A DNA stretch of 64,000 nt from Blattabacterium cuenoti BPAA (GCF_000348805.1 NC_020510.1:558001-622000); one strand, 5' to 3'. Counted from the first letter of the stretch, positions 19,654 through 30,915 are shown. Numbers and translations are program-made. Notes: generated from the sequence alone by a model not told the origin.

Positions 19654-20705
19654 TTTATAATATAATTTTTTATATAATTTCCTACTTCTTCAGTAGTAGA
19701 AGATAATTCTGAATTAATAATATCTGGGGTACAGATTTTTTTTTCAATAGAATTTTTCACCGCTTCATCTAAAAGATTTTTTTCTTTATACATTCCAAAA
19801 TATTCTAACATCATAGAACCTGAAAGAATACATCCTAAAGGATTTGCAATATTTTTTCCTTTCGCTTGAGGATAAGATCCATGAATAGGTTCAAACATGG
19901 ATTTATAATTCCCTATAGAAGCCGAAGGAAGTAATCCTAAAGACCCTGTTAAAACGCTTGATTCGTCCGAAAGAATATCTCCAAACATATTGTCCGTTAA
20001 AATGATATCAAATCTTTTAGGATTCATAATAATTTGCATAGATGCATTGTCTATATATAAAAAATCTAGATCAATATCTGGATAATCTAACGATATTTTT
20101 TGAATCACTTCTCTCCACAATCTAGAAGTTTCTAATACATTAGCTTTATCCACTAATGTTACTTTTTTTTTACGAAGAAGAGCCGCTTTAAAAGCTTTTT
20201 CCCCAATTTTCTCAATTTCTGCTTTAGAATAAATACAATAATCATAAGCTTTTTCTCCATTTTTACAACGACCTTTTTTTCCAAAATAAATTCCTCCCGT
20301 TAATTCACGATATATAACAAAATCAATTTCATTTAATAATTCCTTTTTTATAGGAGATATATCTAATTTAGGAAAGACGAATATAGGACGAATATTGCAA
20401 TATAAATTCATTTTTTTTCTGAGTTTCAACAATCCATCTTCAGGTCTCATTCCTATTGGATTCTGATCATATTTTGGATCTCCTATACAACCAAATAAAA
20501 CAGCATCTGATTTTAAACAATTATTTATAGTTTCTTCTGGCATAGGATTTCCAAATTTTTCTATAGCTTTAGATCCAGCTAAAGCATTTTTATAATGAAA
20601 ATCGTGACCATATTTTATGGCTATAGAATTTAAAACTTTTATGGTTTGTTTTATCACTTCAGGACCTATTCCATCTCCTTTTATTACAGAAATATTTTTT
20701 ATCAT
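19647..20705 (-). CDS. leuB: 3-isopropylmalate dehydrogenase
   Basis: NAD-dependent oxidative decarboxylation of 3-isopropylmalate to 2-ketoisocaproate in leucine synthesis. Starts 'MIKNISVIKGDGIGPEVIKQ' at ATG 20705, one base after the leuD stop; an earlier ATG at 20732 would overlap leuD and add nine residues not expected in the family. 'YRELTGGIYFGKKG' carries the conserved Tyr. The metal and substrate region 'DNMFGDILSDESSVLTGSLGL'-like segment and 'FEPIHGSYPQAKGKNIANP' are present. It is the last gene of leuA-leuC-leuD-leuB. The 3' end overlaps the convergent nuclease gene by seven bases. Confidence 0.94.
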   Translation of the reverse strand: MIKNISVIKGDGIGPEVIKQTIKVLNSIAIKYGHDFHYKNALAGSKAIEKFGNPMPEETINNCLKSDAVLFGCIGDPKYDQNPIGMRPEDGLLKLRKKMNLYCNIRPIFVFPKLDISPIKKELLNEIDFVIYRELTGGIYFGKKGRCKNGEKAYDYCIYSKAEIEKIGEKAFKAALLRKKKVTLVDKANVLETSRLWREVIQKISLDYPDIDLDFLYIDNASMQIIMNPKRFDIILTDNMFGDILSDESSVLTGSLGLLPSASIGNYKSMFEPIHGSYPQAKGKNIANPLGCILSGSMMLEYFGMYKEKNLLDEAVKNSIEKKICTPDIINSELSSTTEEVGNYIKNYIINQ

Positions 20706-20706
20706 A

Positions 20707-21300
20707 TTAAAAAAATATTCTATTTTTTTCAAAATTTTTTACATCATTTTTAATAGAAATCAAAAAATCTATATCATCATAACCATTTATAAAACAATTT
20801 TTTTTATACGGATGAATATAAAATTTTTCAAATTTTCCTGTTTTTAACATTGTTACTTTTTGATTAATTAAATCAACTTTTATTTTAGTTTTTGGATTAT
20901 TTTCAACTGCATGAAATAATTCTTTTAAGAAAGATTTTGATACTTCTATCGTTAATAATCCATTATTTAATGCATTTTCTTTAAAAATATCAGCAAAAAA
21001 ACTAGATATTATCACCCTAAATCCATAATCAAAAAGCCCCCATACAGCATGTTCCCTACTGGAACCACATCCAAAATTTCTTCCTGATAAAAGAATTTTT
21101 CCATGAAAATTAGAATCATTTAATATAAAATTTTTATTTAAGGACCCATCTTCTTGATAACGCCAATCCATAAAAATATTTTTTACACATTCTTCACGTC
21201 TAATCTCTTTCAAGAAACGAGCAGGTATAATTTGATCCGTATCAACATCTTCTATAGATAATGGAACAGCCTGACTAATTAACATCGTAAATTTTTTCAT
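20707..21300 (-). CDS. leuD: 3-isopropylmalate dehydratase small subunit
   Basis: Small (swivel-domain) subunit of isopropylmalate isomerase. The 197-residue protein has 'PLSIEDVDTDQIIPARFLKE' and the substrate-recognition motif 'SGRNFGCGSSREHAVWGL' (about residues 71-88), both diagnostic of LeuD. It overlaps leuC by 26 bases, so translation is coupled. A later ATG (Met5 at 21288) is an alternative start and would reduce the overlap. Confidence 0.95.
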   Translation of the reverse strand: MKKFTMLISQAVPLSIEDVDTDQIIPARFLKEIRREECVKNIFMDWRYQEDGSLNKNFILNDSNFHGKILLSGRNFGCGSSREHAVWGLFDYGFRVIISSFFADIFKENALNNGLLTIEVSKSFLKELFHAVENNPKTKIKVDLINQKVTMLKTGKFEKFYIHPYKKNCFINGYDDIDFLISIKNDVKNFEKNRIFF

Positions 21301-22693
21301 GAATATATTTATTAATATCTACAATTTTACCTTCAATAGCTATAATAGCTGCAGTCAAAGGACTAGTAAGTAAAGTACGAGACCCTGGCCCTTGTCTTCC
21401 TTCAAAATTTCTATTAGATGTGGAAATACAATATTCTCCTGAAGGAATCTTATCTTCATTCATTCCTAAACAAGCAGAACATCCTGGCTGACGAAAGTCA
21501 AATCCAGAGTCTTTAAAAATCTTATCTAATCCTTCTTTTTTAGCTTGTCTGATTACTTGATTTGATCCAGGAACAATCATCACTCGTACATGAGTTGCTT
21601 TTTTTTTCCCTTTTATTATAGAAGCCACTAATCTTAAATCTTCTATTCTAGAATTAGTACAACTTCCTATAAAAATGTAATTTATCGTTTTTCCTATCAA
21701 AGATTCACCTAATGAAAAATCCATATAAGACAAAGACTTACTGTCTATATTTAATTTTGGAATTTTTTCAGATATTTTGATCGCCATTCCAGGATTTGTC
21801 CCATATGTTATCATTGGTTCAATATCTTCAGCATTCAATACATGTTCCTGATCAAATATTGTATTGTCATCGGACTTTAAAGATTTCCAATACTCCATAA
21901 TTTTTTTCTTTTTTATTTCTTTTAACGTTTGGAACTTTTTACATTTTTTGACATAATCAAAAGTAATTTGATCTGGAGCGATTAGTCCACCTTTTGCTCC
22001 CATTTCAATGCTCATATTACAAATAGTCATTCTTCCTTCCATACTCATTTTTTTAATAGCGGCCCCCGTATATTCTATAAAATATCCGACTCCAGCATCC
22101 ACTCCTAATTTTGATATGATATATAAAATCACATCTTTTGGTGTCACTCCTTTTCTTAAATTTCCATTCAATTGGATTTTCATTTGTTTAGGCTTAGATA
22201 ACAATAAACATTGACTAGCCATAACCATAGTAATTTGACTGGTTCCAATTCCAAAAGCAATGCATCCAAAAGCTCCATGAGTAGAAGTGTGACTGTCTCC
22301 ACAAACTACAGTCATACCAGGTAAAGTATGACCTAATTCAGGACCAATTACATGAACTATTCCATTATTTTTATCTCCTAATCCATATAATGTAATTCCA
22401 AATTGATTACAATTATCTGTTAATAAGTTAATTTGTTTTCTAGATGAAAAATCTGAAATTGGTAAATGCTGATTAATTGTAGGAACATTATGATCTGCCG
22501 TTGCTATGATTTGATTTGGTCTAAAAATAAATAATTTTCTTTTTTTTAACTCTAAAAAAGCTTGAGGACTCGTCACTTCATGTATATAATGTATATCTAT
22601 ATAAAGAACATATATTTCATTTTCTAATTTTTTAATAATATGAGAATCCCATACTTTATCAAATAATGATTTTTTAACATTGTTATAGGACAT
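21275..22693 (-). CDS. leuC: 3-isopropylmalate dehydratase large subunit
   Basis: Aconitase-family large subunit that holds the [4Fe-4S] cluster and interconverts 2- and 3-isopropylmalate with LeuD. Conserved stretches include 'TADHNVPT', '[20 protein letters not shown]', '[14 protein letters not shown]' with the first cluster Cys, and '[15 protein letters not shown]' with the other two. Start at 22693 ('[16 protein letters not shown]') is preferred because it fits the family N-terminus; an ATG at 22708 adds five residues. It overlaps both leuA and leuD. Confidence 0.95.
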   Translation of the reverse strand: MSYNNVKKSLFDKVWDSHIIKKLENEIYVLYIDIHYIHEVTSPQAFLELKKRKLFIFRPNQIIATADHNVPTINQHLPISDFSSRKQINLLTDNCNQFGITLYGLGDKNNGIVHVIGPELGHTLPGMTVVCGDSHTSTHGAFGCIAFGIGTSQITMVMASQCLLLSKPKQMKIQLNGNLRKGVTPKDVILYIISKLGVDAGVGYFIEYTGAAIKKMSMEGRMTICNMSIEMGAKGGLIAPDQITFDYVKKCKKFQTLKEIKKKKIMEYWKSLKSDDNTIFDQEHVLNAEDIEPMITYGTNPGMAIKISEKIPKLNIDSKSLSYMDFSLGESLIGKTINYIFIGSCTNSRIEDLRLVASIIKGKKKATHVRVMIVPGSNQVIRQAKKEGLDKIFKDSGFDFRQPGCSACLGMNEDKIPSGEYCISTSNRNFEGRQGPGSRTLLTSPLTAAIIAIEGKIVDINKYIHEKIYDVN

Positions 22694-23903
22694 TGATTCT
22701 TCTATCATTTGTATGATGATTATTCAACACTTTATTATTTTTTTTGTGATTCAAATTCGCTTTTTCTAATATTGTTTTCAATTCCATATCAGTAATTTCT
22801 TTCTTTTCATCTGCATATTTTAAGAAAATAGAATAAACCAAATCTAAAGAATTTTTTTTCAAAAAATGCCCCAATTTTTTATACCGATAAGCTAAAGCGG
22901 CTCTTCCACTTCTAGCTGTAAGAATTATTGAAGATTGATCTATTCCAACGTCTTCTGGATTTATACTTTCATAAGTTTCTCTTTTTTTAATGATTCCATC
23001 TTGATGGATTCCAGAAGAATGAGAAAAAGCGTTCATTCCTACTATAGCTTTATTAGCTTGTACTTTCATTCCCGTACATTTTGATACCAAATGACTCATA
23101 GAAGAAATCAATTTTGTATTAATATGAGTAAATAAATTTAAATGATTATTTTGTTTAATAATCATAACAATTTCTTCTAGAGAAGTATTTCCTGCTCTTT
23201 CTCCAATTCCATTAATAGTACACTCTACTTGTTCTGCTCCATTCATAAGACCAGCTAATGAATTAGCTGTAGCCAATCCTAAATCATTATGACAATGAGT
23301 TGATAATATAATTTTATGAATTCCTTTTACATTTTCCTTTAAAAAACGTATTTTATACCCATATTCTTCTGGTAAACAATATCCTGTAGTATCAGGAATA
23401 TTAATCACTGTTGCTCCATATTTGATCACATTTTCACAAATTTTTGCTAAAAATTCATTTTCTGTACGTCCTGCATCTTCAGCATAAAATTCTACATCTT
23501 CTACATATTTTTTTGCATATTTAACAGCATGTATAGCTCTTTCTATAATTTTTTCCGGAGTGCTATTAAATTTATAACGAATATGATAATGTGAAGTTCC
23601 TATTCCAGTGTGAATTCTAGGAAGTTTTGCATATTTTAATGCAATTCCCGCTATTTCTATATCTTTTTCTACGGCTCTAGATAGGGCACAAACTACTGTA
23701 TTTGAAACAGATTTACAAATTTCTTGAACAGATTGATAATCTCCTGGACTTGAAATAGGAAATCCAGCTTCGATTACATCTACTCCCAAAAATTCTAATT
23801 TTTTAGCAATTTTTACTTTTTCTATAGTATTTAATTTGCATCCTGGAACTTGTTCTCCATCTCGCAAAGTCGTATCAAAAATATGTATTCTATTTTTTTC
23901 CAT
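22683..23903 (-). CDS. leuA: 2-isopropylmalate synthase, short form
   Basis: First committed step of leucine synthesis: acetyl-CoA plus 2-ketoisovalerate to 2-isopropylmalate. The 406-residue protein has '[17 protein letters not shown]' (about 9-25), the metal-binding '[19 protein letters not shown]' (about 200-218) and 'GINAF'-type segment '[16 protein letters not shown]'. It ends soon after the accessory subdomain and lacks the roughly 130-residue C-terminal domain that mediates leucine feedback inhibition in E. coli LeuA (about 523 residues). This could be the ancestral short form or a reduction. It heads the leucine operon, with a promoter candidate 30 bases upstream. Confidence 0.93.
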   Translation of the reverse strand: MEKNRIHIFDTTLRDGEQVPGCKLNTIEKVKIAKKLEFLGVDVIEAGFPISSPGDYQSVQEICKSVSNTVVCALSRAVEKDIEIAGIALKYAKLPRIHTGIGTSHYHIRYKFNSTPEKIIERAIHAVKYAKKYVEDVEFYAEDAGRTENEFLAKICENVIKYGATVINIPDTTGYCLPEEYGYKIRFLKENVKGIHKIILSTHCHNDLGLATANSLAGLMNGAEQVECTINGIGERAGNTSLEEIVMIIKQNNHLNLFTHINTKLISSMSHLVSKCTGMKVQANKAIVGMNAFSHSSGIHQDGIIKKRETYESINPEDVGIDQSSIILTARSGRAALAYRYKKLGHFLKKNSLDLVYSIFLKYADEKKEITDMELKTILEKANLNHKKNNKVLNNHHTNDRRINVL

Positions 23904-23932
23904 ATCATTGGATAATTTTCATCAAAACTATT

Positions 23933-23940
23933 TTTTTCAA
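23933..23940 (-). promoter_or_regulatory. -7 promoter element for the leucine operon
   Basis: Minus-strand TAGTTTTG matches TAnnTTTG and lies about 30 bases upstream of the leuA ATG. No clear -33 TTG is found at the expected distance, and no leader peptide rich in leucine codons was seen between it and leuA. Confidence 0.35.
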
Positions 23941-24042
23941 AAAGAAAATAGAAATAAATTATTATAATACTTACAATATCTAATTAATAAAATTATTTTA
24001 TATCTTTCTATTATTCAAAGAATATATCATTATAAAATTACA

Positions 24043-25596
24043 ATGTCTAATTATAAATCAGATCATCTTTTTTTATTAATTCGAACTTTATCAAAATCTG
24101 AAAAAAGAAATTTTATACTTTATGCAAATCGAATAAAAAGAAACAAATGCACTAAGTTCATGAAACTATTCGAAATTATGAGAAAAATGAATGTTTATAA
24201 CGAAAAAAAAATATTCAAAAAAGCCCCTATCAAAAAAGAACAATTATCTAATATAAAAGCCCATTTATATAAACAAATATTGATTAGTCTGAAAAAACTA
24301 CAAAATCCTGTAGAAAACCATGATATAAAAATCCGTGAGTATTTAGATTTTTCTAAAATTTTGTACAATAAAGGCTTATATATACAAAGTCTAAAATTAT
24401 TAAAGAAAGCAAAAATAATTGCTAAATCTTATGAATCTAATACTATTCTTTTAGAATTAGTAGAATTTGAAAAAATGATAGAATCTCAACATATAACTAG
24501 AAGTCTTTATTCTAGATATGTAGAATTATCTGAAGAATCAAAAGAATTAATTGAAAGAATTCAATGCAATAATGCATTATCTAGTCTATCTTTAGAATTA
24601 TATGGTTTATATTTAAAAGTAGGATATGTCAGAAACGAAAAAGATAAAATATTTATAGAAACATATTTTCGTACAAATCTACCAAAATTCGATATTAATA
24701 AACTTAGTTTTTACGAAAAACTATTTTTATATCAAGCTCAAGTGTGGTATCATTACATCCGACAAGATTTCATCATGTGCTATAGATCATCTTCTAAATG
24801 GGTTGAATTGTTTCAAAATCATAAAAACGCGAAAAAAATAGCTCCTGTAAGTTATTTAAAAGGATACCATTACTTGTTAGATACTTTATTTTATTTGAAT
24901 CATTATTCAAAATTTATTCATGTGTTTCAACAATTTGAAAAAGAAGTCCAGAATGGAGAGATACTGATAAATGGAAATACTAAGATATTAATCTTTATGT
25001 ATACATATACTAACCGTATCAACAAACATTATATGGAAGGAAGGTTTTCGGAAGGAGTTAAAAAAGTAATTCCATTATTATTTATAGAACTTAACAAAAT
25101 ATCTAATCGTTTGGATTCTCATTATATTATGATTCTTTATTATAAAATTGCTTGTTTATATTTTGGTAGTGGAGATAATAAGAATACCATTCTATATTTA
25201 TCAAAAATTATGGAAAATAAAAAAAAAAACTTACGACAAGATTTACAATGTTTTTCCAGACTTTTATATTTAATTGCGTGTTACGAAAGTGGATTAGATG
25301 AAAATATGGATCGAAAAATTCGATCTACATATAAATTTTTTATTCAAATGGATGATTGGTATGTTGTGCAAAAAAAAATTATTCATTTTTTTCAAAATTT
25401 GGGAAATGTATACCCACATCAAATTAAAAATCATTTTAAAAAATTAAGAGATCAATTAGTTAAATATTATGAACACCCTTATGAAAAAAGAACTTTTCTG
25501 TATTTAGATATTATTTCTTGGCTAAATTCAAAAATAGAAAACAAATCTGTAGAATTAATTATCAAGGAAAGATTTATAAAGAACAATCAAAAATAA
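24043..25596 (+). CDS. Conserved flavobacterial protein of unknown function, TPR-like helical
   Basis: I do not know the function. The 517-residue protein has no signal peptide or membrane segment and looks almost entirely helical. It opens 'LFLLIRTLSKSEKRNFILYA', a start I associate with a family of uncharacterised proteins in free-living flavobacteria. Regularly spaced aromatic and Leu/Ala positions ('YIQSLKLLKKAKIIAKSYES', 'HYIMILYYKIACLYFGSGDN', 'LYLIACYESGLDENM') suggest tetratricopeptide-like repeats. It is flanked by the divergent leuA and the convergent small membrane protein gene. Intact length in so reduced a genome implies purifying selection. Confidence 0.7.
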   Translation: MSNYKSDHLFLLIRTLSKSEKRNFILYANRIKRNKCTKFMKLFEIMRKMNVYNEKKIFKKAPIKKEQLSNIKAHLYKQILISLKKLQNPVENHDIKIREYLDFSKILYNKGLYIQSLKLLKKAKIIAKSYESNTILLELVEFEKMIESQHITRSLYSRYVELSEESKELIERIQCNNALSSLSLELYGLYLKVGYVRNEKDKIFIETYFRTNLPKFDINKLSFYEKLFLYQAQVWYHYIRQDFIMCYRSSSKWVELFQNHKNAKKIAPVSYLKGYHYLLDTLFYLNHYSKFIHVFQQFEKEVQNGEILINGNTKILIFMYTYTNRINKHYMEGRFSEGVKKVIPLLFIELNKISNRLDSHYIMILYYKIACLYFGSGDNKNTILYLSKIMENKKKNLRQDLQCFSRLLYLIACYESGLDENMDRKIRSTYKFFIQMDDWYVVQKKIIHFFQNLGNVYPHQIKNHFKKLRDQLVKYYEHPYEKRTFLYLDIISWLNSKIENKSVELIIKERFIKNNQK

Positions 25597-25615
25597 TTGA
25601 AATCAAAAAAATTAT

Positions 25616-25981
25616 TTAATTCAGTAAAAATATGACTCTAAAAAAAAGAATCATAAAATATGAAAAAATAAAATGAATAAAGGATTTCAATAATAAAGAG
25701 AAATTAGACACCCCATAACAATCAATGATTGAATAAAAAAAAACAAAAATACTAAAAAATAATTTCATTGTGCTACATAATATATAAATATATGGAGTGT
25801 TTTTAGATTTTTTTCTTGTAAATAAAGAAAAAATAGAAAACAAACTGTTTACAGGAAACAAAAAAACATATATTTTTAATACAAAAGGAAGATCTGTTTT
25901 AAAAAAAATCGTACTGGAAATAATGTGAGCTAAACTAAAACAAAAAATCAATAAATTGTATATTGCAATTTTTTTTATCAT
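25616..25981 (-). CDS. Small polytopic membrane protein, unknown function
   Basis: From ATG 25981 this encodes 121 residues with four hydrophobic stretches (about 5-20, 28-48, 66-88, 97-118), separated by short basic loops such as 'FTRKKSKNTP'. No catalytic motif is visible. The four-helix pattern and 'IYILCSTMKLFFSIFVF' vaguely recall small AtpI-like or DUF6168-type proteins found near flavobacterial ATP synthase genes, but this is only a resemblance. An upstream ATG at 26020 would overlap the start of divergent tyrS, so 25981 is preferred. Low-complexity F/I/S composition makes homology calls weak. Confidence 0.55.
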   Translation of the reverse strand: MIKKIAIYNLLIFCFSLAHIISSTIFFKTDLPFVLKIYVFLFPVNSLFSIFSLFTRKKSKNTPYIYILCSTMKLFFSIFVFFYSIIDCYGVSNFSLLLKSFIHFIFSYFMILFFRVIFLLN

Positions 25982-26014
25982 AATTAAATAATTTAAAATT
26001 ACTATTATTTTTCT

Positions 26015-27289
26015 ATGCAAAATATTATTGATGAACTCTCATGGAGAGGTTTAATTAAAAACAAAGTTCCTGGTATAGAAAATCAATTAAAAAAACCTAC
26101 TACCATGTATATAGGTTTTGATCCTACATCTGATTCTTTGCACTTGGGGAGTCTTTTACCTATTATTATGTTAATTCATTTTCAAAGAAAGGGACACAAA
26201 TCTTTAGTATTAATTGGTGGAGCGACTGGTTTTATAGGAGATCCTTCTGAAAAGGAAGATCAAAGAATCTTTTTAAGTAAAAAAAATTTGGAAAAAAATA
26301 CAGAATCTATAAAAAACCAAATATTAAAACTTTTAAAATTTTATTCAGAAAAAATAGAATTATTAAATAATTTTGATTGGATTCGAAATATTTATTTTAT
26401 AGATTTTATTCGTGAAATAGGAAAATATTTTACTGTAAATCACATGATATCTAAAGATTCTGTAAAAAAAAGAATTCAGAATAAGAAAAACGGAATATCT
26501 TTTACTGAATTTTCTTATTCTCTTATACAAGGATATGATTTTTTGTATTTAAACCAAATTAAAAATTGCCAATTGCAAGTTGGGGGATCTGATCAATGGG
26601 GAAATATTACGACAGGGATAGAATTAATTCGAAAAAAAACAGGAAAAAAAGCATATGGAATTACTTTTCCTTTAATCATTCAACCTAATGGAATTAAATT
26701 TGGAAAAAGCGAAAAAGGAGAAAATATATGGTTAGATGAAAAAAAAACATCTCCATACAAATTTTATCAGTTTTGGATGAATCTATCTGATTTTGAAATT
26801 GAAAAATATATCAAAATATATACTTTTTTATCTAAAGAAAAGATTGAAAATTTAATTTTAAAACATAAAAAACATCCAAATAAAAGATTCTTGCAAAGAA
26901 AACTAGCTAATGAAATCACTGAATGGGTTCATGGAAATAAAATTTCTAAAAAAATAATAGAAATCACAAATATATTATTTGAAAAAAAAAATGAACCTTT
27001 TCAATTTTTGGATGAGAAAACTTTCATCTCTATATATAATCATATTCCACATATGTTTATATCTTGTAAGGAATTTGAAAAAGGAATTTTTTTATTAGAT
27101 CTTCTAAAAAAAAGTGGATTTTTTTCTTCTAAAAGTGAAGCAAATCGTGCTTTAAAAGCAAATTCAATTCACTTAAATCAAATTCTTGTAAAAGAAAATT
27201 TTTTGATCAAAAAAGAAAACATAATAGGAGGAAAATATATTTTGTTTCAATTTGGAAAAAAAGAATTTTTTATTTTAAAAGTTGAATAA
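26015..27289 (+). CDS. tyrS: Tyrosyl-tRNA synthetase
   Basis: Charges tRNA-Tyr. The 424-residue class I synthetase has the HIGH-type motif in 'GFDPTSDSLHLGSLLPI' (about 31-47), the tyrosine pocket 'VGGSDQWGNITTGIELI', the KMSKS-type loop 'KFGKSEKGENIWLD' and a C-terminal S4 RNA-binding domain ('LLKKSGFFSSKSEANRALK'). Length and domain order are normal. It stops two bases before the end of convergent era. Confidence 0.96.
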   Translation: MQNIIDELSWRGLIKNKVPGIENQLKKPTTMYIGFDPTSDSLHLGSLLPIIMLIHFQRKGHKSLVLIGGATGFIGDPSEKEDQRIFLSKKNLEKNTESIKNQILKLLKFYSEKIELLNNFDWIRNIYFIDFIREIGKYFTVNHMISKDSVKKRIQNKKNGISFTEFSYSLIQGYDFLYLNQIKNCQLQVGGSDQWGNITTGIELIRKKTGKKAYGITFPLIIQPNGIKFGKSEKGENIWLDEKKTSPYKFYQFWMNLSDFEIEKYIKIYTFLSKEKIENLILKHKKHPNKRFLQRKLANEITEWVHGNKISKKIIEITNILFEKKNEPFQFLDEKTFISIYNHIPHMFISCKEFEKGIFLLDLLKKSGFFSSKSEANRALKANSIHLNQILVKENFLIKKENIIGGKYILFQFGKKEFFILKVE

Positions 27290-27291
27290 CT

Positions 27292-28185
27292 TTAATATCC
27301 AAAATTTTTTAATTTTTTGTAATCATACCGCCAATTTTTACACACTTCTACATTCAATTTTAATTGGACCTTTTTTTGAAAAAAAAATTCTATACTTTTT
27401 ATAGAAAAAAATTTCAATTTTTTAATAGCTTTTCCTTTTTCTCCTATTAATATTCCTTTTTGAGAATGTCGTTCTACATATATATATGAGAATATATATA
27501 TAAAAGTATTTTTATTTTTAAAAAGTGTTGTATGAATTTCTACGGAATAAGGAATTTCTTTTTTATATAAAAAAAATATTTTTTCTCTAATAATTTCATT
27601 AACAAAAAAACGTTCAGATCTATTACTTAAATAATCTTTGGGGTAATAAGGTGGATGTACAGACAATAAAGATATTATCTTATTCATTAATAGATCTTGA
27701 TTCATACTTTTTAATGCAGATATTGGTAATATTTCTGAATCAGGAACTGATTTATGCCAATGGTTAATGGTATAATATAATATATTTTTTCCGCATTCTG
27801 TTCCAATTTTATCTATTTTATTAATCAATATAATAATGGGAATATTCTTATTTTTTTTTTTAATAATGTGATTGAATATTGTAACGTCTTCCAATTTTCC
27901 TATTTCTGTAGTGAGCAAAATAATATCGGCATCTTCTAATGATTTTTCTACATATTGCATCATAATTTTTTGCATGGGATAAATAGGATCAATGACACCC
28001 GGAGTGTCCGAAAATATAATCTGAAAATCAGATTTATTGATAATACCTAATATTCTATGACGGGTAGTTTGTGGTTTTTTTGTAATGATAGAAAGTTTTT
28101 TTCCTACAAGGGAATTCATTAAGGTAGATTTTCCTACATTAGGAGATCCTATAATATTAACAAAACCCGATTTATGAATAATCAC
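27292..28185 (-). CDS. era: GTPase Era
   Basis: Ribosome-assembly GTPase that binds 16S rRNA. The 297-residue protein has G1 'GSPNVGKSTLMN' (about 13-24), G2/G3 'TTRHRILGII' and 'FSDTPGVI', G4 'LINKIDKI', and a C-terminal KH domain with the GxxG loop 'LIGEKGKAIKKLK'. Complete and of normal length. It lies 15 bases downstream of clpB on the same strand. Confidence 0.95.
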   Translation of the reverse strand: MIIHKSGFVNIIGSPNVGKSTLMNSLVGKKLSIITKKPQTTRHRILGIINKSDFQIIFSDTPGVIDPIYPMQKIMMQYVEKSLEDADIILLTTEIGKLEDVTIFNHIIKKKNKNIPIIILINKIDKIGTECGKNILYYTINHWHKSVPDSEILPISALKSMNQDLLMNKIISLLSVHPPYYPKDYLSNRSERFFVNEIIREKIFFLYKKEIPYSVEIHTTLFKNKNTFIYIFSYIYVERHSQKGILIGEKGKAIKKLKFFSIKSIEFFFQKKVQLKLNVEVCKNWRYDYKKLKNFGY

Positions 28186-28200
28186 TTATATTAGTATGAT

Positions 28201-30828
28201 TTAAATATTAATATTTTCAACTTTTTCTGATTGTCGAAAAACGATTCCTTGTTCCTTGAAAAAATCTATTAAAATTTTATGATTTTTTTTTATTTTTCCT
28301 TTTATGATTTCTTTGGAAAGATTATTTAAAATATCATGTTGAATCACTCTTTTTAAAGGTCTAGCTCCAAAATGAGGATCGTATCCTTTTTCCGATAAAT
28401 ATTCTATGGCTTCATTAGTCGATTCTATCGAAATATTTTTTTTATTATGTAGCAATTCTCCTAATTTTTTCATTTGTAGTTTAACAATATCTCTTATTTC
28501 TTTTCTAGAAAGAGGTTTAAACAAGATGATTTCATCTATCCGATTAATAAATTCAGGTCTTACAATATTTTTTAATAAATCTATTAAAGCTTTCTTTGTC
28601 GCTTCCATTCTATTATAAGAAATTTCTTGTCCCAAATTTTCCTGAATTATATCTGCTCCTATATTGGAAGTCATAATAATAATAGTATTTGTAAAATTTA
28701 CCGTTCTTCCTTTATTATCAGTTAATCTTCCATCATCCAAAATTTGCAAAAGAATGTTAAAAACATCTGAATGAGCTTTCTCAATTTCATCTAACAAAAT
28801 AACACTATAAGGACGTCTACGTATAGCTTCTGTTAGTTGTCCACTTTCATCATAACCAACATATCCAGGAGGAGCTCCTATGAATCTACTAACAGAATGA
28901 CGCTCTTGATATTCACTCATATCTATACGAATCATATTATTTTCATCATCAAACAAATATTCTGCTAAAGTTTTAGCTAATTCCGTTTTTCCTACTCCTG
29001 TACTACCCATAAAAAGAAAAGATCCTATAGGTTTTTTTTCATCTTGTAATCCAGCTCTAGAACGTCGTATAGCATCTGCCATAGATTGAATAGCTTCATT
29101 TTGTCCTATCACTCTTCTATGTAATTCTTTTTCCAAAAATAATAATTTTTTTCTTTCGCTTTGCAACATTTTAGTCACTGGAATTCCAGTCCATTTAGAT
29201 ACTACTTGAGCTATATTTTCTCTATAAACTTCTTCTTGTATCATTTTTTTTCCTTTATATTCTTGTTTCTTTAATTCATTTTCTAGCGCTTTGACTTCTT
29301 TTTCTTTTTCTTTGATTTTTCCATATCTTAATTCTGCTACTCTTCCATAATCCCCTGATCTTTCTGCTTGTTCTGCTTCAAATTTATAACTTTCTATTTT
29401 ATCTTTAGCTTTTTGGATCCCTTCAACTAAATCCTTTTCATTTTGCCACTGAGCTTGCAATTGCATTTTTTCTTTATTTAATTTATATAATTCTGTTTTT
29501 AAAGGAATTAATTGTTTTTCATCATTTTCTCTTTTTAAAGCTTCTATTTGTATTTCCATATGCATAATTTTTCTATGTAATACATCCAATTCTTCTGGTT
29601 TTGAATTTATTTCCATTCTTAATTTGGATGCCGCTTCATCTACAAGATCAATGGCTTTATCTGGTAAAAAACGTTCATTAATATAACGTTTAGACAATTC
29701 TACTGCAGCTATTATAGATTCATCTTTGATTCTGACTTTATGATGACTTTCATATTTTTCTTTAATTCCACGTAATATAGATATTGCATCAGAAATAGAA
29801 GGTTCATTTACGTATACTTGTTGAAATCTTCTTTCTAAAGCTTTATCTATTCTGAAATATTTTTGATATTCATTTAAAGTTGTAGCTCCTATAGCTCTAA
29901 GTTCTCCTCTAGCTAATGCTGGTTTTAAAATATTAGCGGCATCCATAGCCCCTTCACCTCCTCCTGCACCAACTAAAGTATGAATTTCATCAATAAATAA
30001 AATAATTTCTCCATCTGAAGATGTTACTTCTTTTACGACGGCTTTCAGTCTTTCTTCAAACTCTCCCTTATATTTAGCTCCTGCAATGATAGAAGCCATA
30101 TCTAAAGAAAATACTTGTTTATTTTTTAAATTATCTGGAATATCTCCACTAATAATACGATGAGCTAAACCTTCAGCAATAGCTGTTTTTCCTACTCCTG
30201 CTTCTCCTATCAAAATGGGATTGTTTTTTGTTCTTCTAGATAATATTTGTAGAACCCTACGGATTTCTTCATCACGTCCAATAACAGGATCTAATTTTCC
30301 TTTATAAGCCCATTCATTAAGATTTTTGGCATATTTATCCAAAGCATTATAAATATTTTCTGCTGTAGGAGAAATGACTTTTCCGTTTTTTTTTCTTATA
30401 TCTTCAATAATTTCTTTTATTTTTTTCTCCGTGATTCCTTGATCTTTCAATAATTGCGAAGTAAAATCAAAACTCATAAAAATTCCATAAAAAATATGTT
30501 CTATAGAGATAAATTTATCTGTTAATGTATGAGCATAATTTTCTGCAATACTCAACATTTTTGTTACATGTGAACTGAAATGTAAAGCCAAAGGGCCACT
30601 GCTAAGGATTTTTGGATAAGAAGAAATTATACGATCTAATCCGATAATTATTGATTGAGAATCAAGTTTTAATTTTTTTAAAAGAAAAGGAATTATATTT
30701 TCTTCAATTTCTAACATTGATTTTAAAATGTGTGCATTTTCTATAGATTGTTGACTATTTTTTAACGCAATATGTTGTGCTTTTTGTATTACCTCCTGTG
30801 ATTTGATCGTAAACTTATTATAATCCAT
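28201..30828 (-). CDS. clpB: ATP-dependent chaperone ClpB
   Basis: Hexameric disaggregase that works with DnaK. The 875-residue protein has an N-terminal Clp-N domain, AAA-1 with Walker A '[17 protein letters not shown]' (about 205-221) and Walker B '[15 protein letters not shown]', a coiled-coil M domain (about 400-540, with '[16 protein letters not shown]') and AAA-2 with '[20 protein letters not shown]' and '[11 protein letters not shown]'. The M domain separates it from ClpA/ClpC. No sigma-32 or CIRCE site was found upstream. It is the largest stress-response gene in the window. Confidence 0.96.
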   Translation of the reverse strand: MDYNKFTIKSQEVIQKAQHIALKNSQQSIENAHILKSMLEIEENIIPFLLKKLKLDSQSIIIGLDRIISSYPKILSSGPLALHFSSHVTKMLSIAENYAHTLTDKFISIEHIFYGIFMSFDFTSQLLKDQGITEKKIKEIIEDIRKKNGKVISPTAENIYNALDKYAKNLNEWAYKGKLDPVIGRDEEIRRVLQILSRRTKNNPILIGEAGVGKTAIAEGLAHRIISGDIPDNLKNKQVFSLDMASIIAGAKYKGEFEERLKAVVKEVTSSDGEIILFIDEIHTLVGAGGGEGAMDAANILKPALARGELRAIGATTLNEYQKYFRIDKALERRFQQVYVNEPSISDAISILRGIKEKYESHHKVRIKDESIIAAVELSKRYINERFLPDKAIDLVDEAASKLRMEINSKPEELDVLHRKIMHMEIQIEALKRENDEKQLIPLKTELYKLNKEKMQLQAQWQNEKDLVEGIQKAKDKIESYKFEAEQAERSGDYGRVAELRYGKIKEKEKEVKALENELKKQEYKGKKMIQEEVYRENIAQVVSKWTGIPVTKMLQSERKKLLFLEKELHRRVIGQNEAIQSMADAIRRSRAGLQDEKKPIGSFLFMGSTGVGKTELAKTLAEYLFDDENNMIRIDMSEYQERHSVSRFIGAPPGYVGYDESGQLTEAIRRRPYSVILLDEIEKAHSDVFNILLQILDDGRLTDNKGRTVNFTNTIIIMTSNIGADIIQENLGQEISYNRMEATKKALIDLLKNIVRPEFINRIDEIILFKPLSRKEIRDIVKLQMKKLGELLHNKKNISIESTNEAIEYLSEKGYDPHFGARPLKRVIQHDILNNLSKEIIKGKIKKNHKILIDFFKEQGIVFRQSEKVENINI

Positions 30829-30915
30829 ATAAAAATGAAATTTTTATAATATAAAACAATTTGTAATCAGATTCGTTATTAAAATAAATTATTTCAAAAT
30901 ATTTATTTTCGCACC

